NCBI GenBank assembly: GCA_036384915.1
Contig: DASVLJ010000017.1
Span: forward strand, 1-40,604
DNA from: PKWO01 sp036384915
Lineage (GTDB): Bacteria; Pseudomonadota; Gammaproteobacteria; Burkholderiales; Burkholderiaceae_D
DNA: 40,604 nt
Reading direction: 5' to 3'
The position numbers were made by a program, and so were the translations under genes. The notes below the pieces were generated by a model. It was not told where the DNA came from. It saw only the letters and a list, made by a program, of their open reading frames with translations, and made no database searches. Below, piece by piece: positions 32,501 to 37,805 of this stretch. Every line of letters starts with the position of its first letter. Positions within the stretch are counted from its first letter, which is position 1.

Positions 32501-32577
32501 ATATGCTGCTGGCCAGCGAACACAAGAAGTCGCGCGCTGGCGTTGAGGTCGAAGGGGCGCCGGCGTTGGAGATGTAA
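29509..32577 (+). CDS. RND multidrug efflux transporter (HAE1 family, MexI-like)
   Basis: This 1022-residue inner-membrane proton/drug antiporter begins MNFTDLFIKRPVLSMVVSLL, typical of HAE1 pumps. It has twelve membrane helices with two large periplasmic loops. The proton relay pair sits in helix 4 (LVVDDAIIVVENVDRHM), and the second half shows LISKHGILIVEVANHQR and GAGAAGRQSMGIVIFTGLSIGT. Sequence and gene order (channel, adaptor, pump) resemble MexHI-type systems; substrates are unknown. GTG 29509 is the start, supported by AAGGAG six bases upstream. A terminator follows, closing the operon. Confidence 0.95.
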   Translation: MNFTDLFIKRPVLSMVVSLLIIVLGMRSLFSLPINQYPKTQNAVVTVSTAYYGADAQTVAGFITQPLEQAIAQAQGIDYLSSSSTSGVSTITATLRLNYDSNRALTEINTQVNSVKNQLPPQAQQPVLTVQVGQTTDAMYMGFYSNTLPTNNVTDFLSRVVKPKLDSIEGVQTAELLGARQFALRAWLDADKMAAYGISATDVSNALASNNYLAALGVTKGQMVTVPLTAGTDLHSVDEFKKLVVKQSNGNIVRLEDVATVTLGSENYDFNVAFSGVRSVFIGIKVAPEANILDVAKRVRKAFPDIQQQLPAGLTGEIVYDSTDFINTSIVEVVKTLVEALLIVTVVIYLFLGTLRAVVVPVIAMPLSLIGTFFLMLMLGYSINLLTLLALVLAIGLVVDDAIIVVENVDRHMKEEGRSPFEAALIGARELGSPILAMTVVLIAVYIPIGFQGGLTGALFTEFAFTLAAAVTVSAVVALTLSPMMCSRFFSRDQDSGKFAHAIDVVFEKVRHRYSRILGSVLKTYPVLVVFGFIVFFLLGALYMFSKKELAPEEDQGLVFSQVVGSPTASADQMQVYAQQMYAIAKDEPEYKQMFQLTGVPTVNAGLGGVLLKDWGERKRSQHELQMDLQQKWNSIAGGRVAAFPLPPLPGSSGLPVQFVITTTEPFENLNAVAHAVYDKAMADGKFYFADVDLKLDKPQATVEVDRDKIASLGMTQQDVGNALGAALGGGYVNYFAISGRSYKVIPQVLQTDRLNPSEILNFNIKTPSGQMIPASTVADIKYSIVPESINRFQQLNSATISGVSGASDGEILAYLRNTLNEVAPSGYTVDYSGQSRQFMKESGGTLVTFLFALIIVFLALAAQFESFRDPIIILFSVPMALFGAMAFIFLGFASFNIYTQIGLVTLMGLISKHGILIVEVANHQRMEGKSKIEAIMAATGIRLRPILMTTAAMVFGVIPLVIASGAGAAGRQSMGIVIFTGLSIGTLFTLFVVPAFYMLLASEHKKSRAGVEVEGAPALEM

Positions 32578-32603
32578 GCGGACGCCAAGCTTCATAATCG
32601 GAA

Positions 32604-32628
32604 GGCCGGCAGCGATGCCGGCCTTTTT
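32604..32628 (+). terminator. Rho-independent terminator of the RND operon
   Basis: An 8-bp perfect stem GGCCGGCA (32604-32611) with TGCCGGCC (32616-32623), loop GCGA, and five T residues lies 27 bp after the pump stop codon. Confidence 0.93.
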
Positions 32629-32855
32629 CTTTCAAGTGTGGCGCCCGGCATGGGCGTCGTGACGGACCCTTTTTGCTTTTTGAGATTCGTTTTTGACGTC
32701 CGTTAATGCTTGTTAATGCTCCATGACGGGGCCTTGTGCCAACTGCGGCAACGCGTGGGTTTGCGCCCGTCTCACCAGATATCCGCCTGAGTGGCCATAT
32801 GATGGGCCTGCTGAAGGGTCGGTTTAGCGGCGACCTCCCACTCCCAAAAATCACT
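32629..32855. other. Non-coding gap after the RND operon
   Basis: About 225 bp without a supported gene. It contains a short repeat GTTAATGCT twice (about 32702-32719) and no convincing promoter or structure. Confidence 0.4.
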
Positions 32856-33140
32856 TCACGAGGATCGGCTCGCCTCGTCGGCGCCGGATACAGGTGCAAG
32901 CGGCTTGGCGAGGCCGTCCGCCTGGGCATGCAGCAGTGAGAGAAAATAAGCGAACACGGCTTGTTCCTCGGAACCCGCGGCGCAGGCCATTTCGCTCGCC
33001 TTGAACAGCAGTGCGATGGGGATCATGCTGTTTTCGACGATCCGTTCGTGTTGCCCGCCTGGTGCGATCCGCAGGCTGGACACGTAATCGGCGATCGTGT
33101 CCCTGGTGTCTTGGAAATCGGGAAGGATAAAGTTGACCAT
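32856..33140 (-). CDS. Small uncharacterised protein divergent from an XRE regulator
   Basis: This 94-residue protein starts MVNFILPDFQDTRDTIADYV and is mainly helical and soluble, without Cys clusters, signal peptide or membrane helix. I do not recognise the family. A longer frame in another phase overlaps it (32851-33309) but looks random. The gene is divergent from a small XRE regulator, with a shared 142-bp region full of palindromes, so control by that regulator is likely. Coding status rests on plausible composition and on the arrangement. Confidence 0.55.
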   Translation of the reverse strand: MVNFILPDFQDTRDTIADYVSSLRIAPGGQHERIVENSMIPIALLFKASEMACAAGSEEQAVFAYFLSLLHAQADGLAKPLAPVSGADEASRSS

Positions 33141-33210
33141 GGCAATGTCTTGCAGTCGATGGGAATAGCTGTAATTTCCGCTTGCTTCCGAAAATCACCA
33201 AAGGTCGATC

Positions 33211-33258
33211 ATAAAGCATTACTTTATTTAACTCAATAAACAAGCATTGATTGAATGC
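33211..33258. promoter_or_regulatory. Three overlapping palindromes between divergent XRE and orphan genes
   Basis: ATAAAGCATTACTTTAT (33211-33227), TTTATTTAACTCAATAAA (33223-33240) and GCATTGATTGAATGC (33244-33258) are consecutive inverted repeats in an AT-rich stretch just before the XRE start codon. They resemble the multi-operator layout of small divergent repressors. Exact promoter elements could not be fixed. Confidence 0.65.
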
Positions 33259-33282
33259 AATGCCATCGCCGACAATCGCGGC

Positions 33283-33714
33283 ATGGCAAAGAAACGAACA
33301 GGCGAGCAAGAGGGCAACCAGGCCTTGGCCTTGCTGATCGCGCGTGCCATGAAAGACAGCGGCTTTTCGGGCAAGGAAATCGCCGAACTGTGCGGCGTCA
33401 CGTCGCAGGCGGTGTCGAGCTGGAAGTCCACGGGCCGCATCGACAAGCGAAACCTGGAAAAGCTGGCGAGCTTGGCCGGCAAGCCGCTGGAGTATTTTTC
33501 CACCTTGCCGCGCGACGCCAGGCCTTACCGCCCGGCCACGCCGGGACGCGATTCGCAGGTGCGTGAAAAAGCGGCGCGCTACGACGCCGACAAACGGCCG
33601 GCCGGCACGGCGGCCGAGATCAAAGGGCTTGCCTCGCGCATCATGCGCCTTTCACCGGATCAGCGCAGGCTGGTCGAACAACTGGTTGATCAATTGGCCC
33701 GCGGGGCTGTTTGA
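33283..33714 (+). CDS. Small XRE-family helix-turn-helix regulator
   Basis: This 143-residue protein has an N-terminal HTH_3 domain at about 13-70: ALALLIARAMKDSGFSGKEI, AELCGVTSQAVSSWKSTGRI and DKRNLEKLASLAGKPLEYF. A basic/proline-rich linker and a C-terminal helix pair (LSPDQRRLVEQLVDQL, about 122-137) follow, as often seen in phage-like or accessory repressors. There is no protease (LexA-type) domain. ATG 33283 is chosen over 33247 because the latter would start inside the palindromic operator. No Shine-Dalgarno is visible. It is divergent from the orphan gene at 32856-33140. Confidence 0.85.
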   Translation: MAKKRTGEQEGNQALALLIARAMKDSGFSGKEIAELCGVTSQAVSSWKSTGRIDKRNLEKLASLAGKPLEYFSTLPRDARPYRPATPGRDSQVREKAARYDADKRPAGTAAEIKGLASRIMRLSPDQRRLVEQLVDQLARGAV

Positions 33715-33919
33715 ATCGGCTTGGCGGCGGGCGCATCCCTGTCCATGGCGAATAGCCGCTTATCGTCGTTCTCCAGGCCCTTCGGCCAAGCCCATGGGTT
33801 GCCTTGTGCGGCATCGAGCCGGAAGATGCGCTTCGCCAGGAGCAAGGGTTCGCCAGGAATCGCAGAATCGGCTTCTTTCCTTGTTACAATGCGTCTTTTG
33901 CGCCTTATTCAGCATCCCA

Positions 33920-35212
33920 ATGAACGACATTCAACTCCTACGCAAAGATATCGCCACTGTTGCCGCCCGTCTGGCCAAGCGCGGCTATGCGCTCGACGTC
34001 GCCACCTTCAACGCGCTTGAAGGCGAACGCAAGCAGATCCAGACGCGCACCGAAGAGCTGCAAAGCAAGCGCAATACGCTGGCTAAGCAGATCGGCATGT
34101 TGAAGGGCAAGGGAGAGGATGCATCGGCGCAGATGGCCGAAGCCAACAGCATAGCCGACGAACTGACGAGCTCGGCCGCACGTCTGACCGAAGTGCAGGC
34201 GCAATTGTCCGATTTCATGATGGCGGTGCCTAACCTGCCGCATGATTCAGCACCCGTGGGCGAAGATGAGACCGGCAACGTGGAAGTACGCAAGGTCGGC
34301 ACGCCGCGCCAGTTCGATTTCGCCGTCAAGGACCATACCGATCTCGGCGCGCCGCTCGGCCTCGATTTTGAAACCGCGGTCAAGCTGTCGGGCTCGCGCT
34401 TCTCGGTGATGAAGGGCGGCATTGCACGCCTGCACCGCGCGCTGGCGCAATTCATGCTCGATACGCACACCGCGCAGCACGGCTATACCGAGTGCTACAC
34501 GCCTTACATCGTCAATGCCGATTCGCTACGCGGGACGAGCCAGTTGCCCAAGTTCGAAGCCGACCTGTTCGCCGTCAAGAAGGGCGGCCAGGAGGGCACG
34601 GGCGAGGCGCTGTACCTGATCCCGACTTCGGAAGTGTCGCTGACCAATTTCGTGCGCGACGAGATCGTGGCGATGGAATCTCTGCCCCTGAAGTTGACGG
34701 CGCACACGCCTTGCTTCCGCTCGGAAGCCGGCAGCGCCGGGCGCGACACGCGCGGCATGATACGCCAGCACCAGTTCGACAAGGTCGAGATGGTGCAGAT
34801 CGTGCATCCGGAAAAGTCTTACGAGGCGCTGGAAGAAATGGTCGGCCACGCCGAGGCGATCCTGCAGAAGCTCGGCCTGCCTTACCGCGTGATGGCCTTG
34901 TGCACGGGCGACATGGGTTTTGCCGCGGCCAAGACGTACGACCTGGAAGTGTGGCTGCCGGCGCAAAACACCTACCGTGAAATTTCGTCGTTGTCGAACG
35001 TCGAGGCCTTCCAGGCGCGCCGCATGCAGGCGCGCTTCCGCAACGCCGCCGGCAAGCCCGAATTGCTGCATACGCTGAACGGTTCCGGCCTGGCCGTGGG
35101 CCGAACCCTGGTGGCGATCCTGGAAAATTACCAGCAGGCCGACGGCAGCATCGAGATTCCCGCCGTGCTGCATCCTTACATGGGCGGCATCACTAAACTG
35201 TCACCAGTCTGA
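33920..35212 (+). CDS. serS: Seryl-tRNA synthetase
   Basis: This 430-residue class II synthetase charges tRNA-Ser. The N-terminal coiled-coil arm that grips the long variable arm covers about 25-100 (ALEGERKQIQTRTEELQSKR and following). Motif 2 is FRSEAGSAGRDTRGMIRQHQF (split over the active site) and motif 3 is NGSGLAVGRTLVAILENYQ. TSEVSLTNF lines the seryl pocket. ATG 33920 is the normal start (MNDIQLLRKD); an open frame upstream to 33563 overlaps the XRE gene and is not coding. Its cognate tRNA-Ser(CGA) lies about 2.1 kb downstream. The 3' end overlaps the convergent EAL gene by 20 bases. Confidence 0.97.
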   Translation: MNDIQLLRKDIATVAARLAKRGYALDVATFNALEGERKQIQTRTEELQSKRNTLAKQIGMLKGKGEDASAQMAEANSIADELTSSAARLTEVQAQLSDFMMAVPNLPHDSAPVGEDETGNVEVRKVGTPRQFDFAVKDHTDLGAPLGLDFETAVKLSGSRFSVMKGGIARLHRALAQFMLDTHTAQHGYTECYTPYIVNADSLRGTSQLPKFEADLFAVKKGGQEGTGEALYLIPTSEVSLTNFVRDEIVAMESLPLKLTAHTPCFRSEAGSAGRDTRGMIRQHQFDKVEMVQIVHPEKSYEALEEMVGHAEAILQKLGLPYRVMALCTGDMGFAAAKTYDLEVWLPAQNTYREISSLSNVEAFQARRMQARFRNAAGKPELLHTLNGSGLAVGRTLVAILENYQQADGSIEIPAVLHPYMGGITKLSPV

Positions 35213-37019
35213 GCTGGGACTCGTCTCTCGTCGCCGGCGCATTGCGCCGCTCGACGAATAGGCTGTTGCCGTTCAATTTCTTGGATTGCTTTTTCGCATC
35301 GGCCGCTGCAGCGGCGATCTGGTGATGCGATTCGTATTGCCCCGCTTCCACGCGCACCACGCCCAGCGACAGGCTCAACAGCGGGTGGAACACCTGGTTG
35401 CCGCGCCGGTCTTCGCTGACATAGCCGCCGGCTTTCACGTCGGTTTCGTTCAAATGCTGGGTCACGCAACCGGGGAATGCATCGAGTATGGTCTGGCAGC
35501 GCGCTTCCCAGTCGTCGCTCTGGAACAGGATGATGAAATCGTCGCCGCCGATGTGGCCGACGAAATCCTGGTCCGGGTCGGCATGCGCCATCAGCAGCCT
35601 GCTCGTCATCTGCAGCACGTCGTCGCCCTTGCGGTAGCCGTAGACGTCGTTGTAGGGCTTGAAGTGGTCGATGTCGGCGTAGCAGGCGACGAAGCCTACG
35701 TCGCTTTGCAGCAAGCGCTCGATATGCTCGTTCAGCGGCACGTTGCCTGGCAACAGCGTCAGCGGATTGGCATAGCGCGCCGCATTGATCTGCATCTCGG
35801 TGATTTCGCGCATCAGATCGTGGCCGGTGCCCATGCCGAGGTAGCGGCCGGCATCGGTGATGATGAAACCGTTGAACAGGTGATGACGGTCGGCATCGAC
35901 GATGGTCTTGCTCAATTCCTGGAGGCTGGTGTTCCTGTCGGTGATCATGGGCTTGTCGTCCATGAACAGCGTGCACGGCTTCTTGCCATACAGTTCGCGC
36001 AGGTAGGGGCGGGCGAAGCGGTCCAGCAGCACGGCGCGCGTGAGCACTCCCAGTGGCGTGTCGCCGCTTACCACGGGCACGATCTGCAAATCGGGCGTGG
36101 CGACGAACAGTTCGTACACCTGGTTGTTGTTCATCGCCGGCGTCACCATCGGTACCTGACGCAGCAGGCGGCCGGCGGTCTGTCCCGGATGCGGCGCTTC
36201 CTGGGGATAAAGCGCCACACTGTTGCGCCGCAATTGCGCTTCGACTGCCGGCTGCAATGCCGTGGCCGGCACGGCTTGCGGACGGCCGAGATGGTAGCCT
36301 TGGCCTAGTGCCACGCCGAGGTCGCGGATCAGCAGCAGTTCGGACTTGGTCTCGATGCCTTCGGCGATCACGGTGGTGCCGGACTTCTTGGCGATTTCCT
36401 GGATCGAACGGACGAATTGCAGCTTCACCGGGTCCTGGTTGATGCCCTGGATGAAGTGCATGTCGATCTTGACGTATTCGGGCCGCAGTTCGGACCACAG
36501 GCGCAGGCTGGAAAAGCCTTCGCCGAGATCGTCGATGGCGATGCGGAAACCCATTTCGCGGTAATGCGTCACGGCTTCGAGCAGCAACTCGTAATCGTAG
36601 GTCGGCTGGCTCTCGGTCAATTCAATGATGACGCGCTCGGGATTGATGCCGAGCTGGTGGATGAAGCCGAGCGTCTCGCCTTGCTTGTTGGCGGGATGTA
36701 GCAGACACTCGGGGCTGACGTTCAGGAACAGCTTGCCCGGCAGCGCCAGTTCGGCAAAACGCTCGAGCACGACGCGGCGGCACAGGTGCTCGACTTCGGT
36801 CATCACGCCGGCCGAGGTGGCCACTTTGAACAGGTTGAGCGGGGAATGCAGAGGGCTGTCGGAGGGGCCGCGGATCAAGCCTTCGAAGCCGACGATCTCG
36901 CCGCTTTGCATGTTGACGATAGGCTGGAACAGGGCGCCCAACTGGCGCCGTTCCATAATCTCCTGTAGTCTCTCATGTAGCTTGTTATGCAACATGGCGT
37001 TCCTGTCGTCAGTCTGCAT
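35193..37019 (-). CDS. EAL–CBS–CBS–GGDEF cyclic-di-GMP signalling protein
   Basis: This cytoplasmic protein of about 608 residues has an EAL domain (about 15-260) that keeps the catalytic set: E in EGL (EAL variant), N in LFLNVSPE, E in ELTES, DD in IDDLGEGFSSL, K in VKIDMHF, E in AEGIET and Q in GQGYHLG. Phosphodiesterase activity is therefore plausible. Two CBS motifs (about 295-410, nucleotide sensing) follow, then a GGDEF domain with the signature changed to GGDDF (491-495). The I-site arginine of RxxD is missing (Pro-Asp-Gln-Asp). The GGDEF part may be a GTP-binding regulator or a weak cyclase. No membrane helix is present. ATG 37019 (MQTDDRNAM) is used; a GTG at 37088 and ATG 36995 are alternatives. 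Confidence 0.88.
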   Translation of the reverse strand: MQTDDRNAMLHNKLHERLQEIMERRQLGALFQPIVNMQSGEIVGFEGLIRGPSDSPLHSPLNLFKVATSAGVMTEVEHLCRRVVLERFAELALPGKLFLNVSPECLLHPANKQGETLGFIHQLGINPERVIIELTESQPTYDYELLLEAVTHYREMGFRIAIDDLGEGFSSLRLWSELRPEYVKIDMHFIQGINQDPVKLQFVRSIQEIAKKSGTTVIAEGIETKSELLLIRDLGVALGQGYHLGRPQAVPATALQPAVEAQLRRNSVALYPQEAPHPGQTAGRLLRQVPMVTPAMNNNQVYELFVATPDLQIVPVVSGDTPLGVLTRAVLLDRFARPYLRELYGKKPCTLFMDDKPMITDRNTSLQELSKTIVDADRHHLFNGFIITDAGRYLGMGTGHDLMREITEMQINAARYANPLTLLPGNVPLNEHIERLLQSDVGFVACYADIDHFKPYNDVYGYRKGDDVLQMTSRLLMAHADPDQDFVGHIGGDDFIILFQSDDWEARCQTILDAFPGCVTQHLNETDVKAGGYVSEDRRGNQVFHPLLSLSLGVVRVEAGQYESHHQIAAAAADAKKQSKKLNGNSLFVERRNAPATRDESQLRLVTV

Positions 37020-37269
37020 GATGGCGGGCACAATTGCCAGGGGCTCGGAGAACGACGGCCTGGCCACGGATAAAGAGCGCACAAACACCTTCGTGGGGAT
37101 TTCCTCAAGCTAGGAATGGTATCGATGAAATATGACAGAATGATGATTTCGAGAAACTTTCTGAACGAAACCCCGCTTCTCCGCATCAAACGACCGACAC
37201 GTAATTACCGGGCCGCATGATTGAAGCAATGGATAGACAAACAGGCTTCCATAATAAAAAAGCTTCTGC

Positions 37270-37275
37270 TATAAT
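37270..37275 (+). promoter_or_regulatory. -10 element of the tRNA-Ser promoter
   Basis: A perfect TATAAT lies 44 bases upstream of the mature tRNA 5' end. No good -35 is visible at 16-18 bp. Confidence 0.6.
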
Positions 37276-37318
37276 TTCATGCTTTGCAGCATGGTCTGCA
37301 AAAGAAACGACCGTAGCA

Positions 37319-37409
37319 GGAGAGGTGGCAGAGTGGTCGAATGCGCTGGACTCGAAATCCAGTGTACGGTTATACCGTACCGTCGGTTCGAATCCGACCC
37401 TCTCCGCCA
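37319..37409 (+). tRNA. tRNA-Ser, anticodon CGA
   Basis: The 91-base cloverleaf has acceptor stem GGAGAGG/CCTCTCC, discriminator G and encoded CCA (37407-37409). The anticodon stem CTGGA/TCCAG encloses the loop CTCGAAA (anticodon CGA, codon UCG). A long variable arm (GTACGG-TTAT-ACCGTAC) marks it as a type II tRNA, and the T arm is GTCGG-TTCGAAT-CCGAC. It lies close to serS. Confidence 0.97.
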
Positions 37410-37445
37410 ATTATTTAATGGCTTAGGCGAGTTCCTAAGCTCTCC

Positions 37446-37472
37446 AAAGGCCTCAGTTCTGGGGCTTTTTGC
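37446..37472 (+). terminator. Terminator downstream of tRNA-Ser
   Basis: AAAGGCCTCA (37446-37455) pairs with TGGGGCTTTT (37460-37469) with wobble pairs around a GTTC loop, followed by T residues. The position, 37 bases after the CCA, fits a tRNA terminator. Confidence 0.75.
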
Positions 37473-37805
37473 TTTCGGCGTGTACTTTTACCCGCTTACT
37501 CTTAAGCAGCCATTTTCCCAAGACTGAAATGACAACTCCCCCGGTTGATTTTGAGGGGGGGGATTACAGCAGGTAGCCGTGGCTGGCACGACGATAATCA
37601 TTGCTCCTATGTAAGATCGCGACTTGGTTCGCAAAAAAATCTTCAAAAAACCCTAAACAAATTCCAAAACCCGAGGATACATTCTCGAAGGCGCTGATTG
37701 GGTGAACCGAAACGGCAATATTGTTGCTGTTTTTAATTTTAATCCGATCATTTTGCGCGAATTGTTGCTTTTAATAGATATTTAAGCTCAGGTTAGGAAT
37801 ACAGC
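37473..37805 (+). other. AT-rich leader region of the RHS gene
   Basis: About 330 bp without a gene, markedly AT-richer than the surroundings, with a G8 run at 37555-37562, A-tracts around 37635-37655 and T/A-rich segments at 37730-37785. A ribosome site AGGA (37795-37798) lies seven bases before the RHS start. No unambiguous promoter could be fixed. Confidence 0.5.

Noticed and set aside
32851..33309. 152-codon alternative frame overlapping the orphan gene
   Set aside because: It would run through the palindromic operator region and its composition looks random; the 94-residue frame is better.
33563..33919. N-terminal extension of seryl-tRNA synthetase
   Set aside because: It overlaps the XRE regulator in another frame and has no relation to SerRS; the normal start is at 33920.
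37319..37805. Genomic-island attachment site at tRNA-Ser
   Set aside because: No repeated tRNA 3' end and no integrase were found between the tRNA and the window end; the tRNA has its own terminator.
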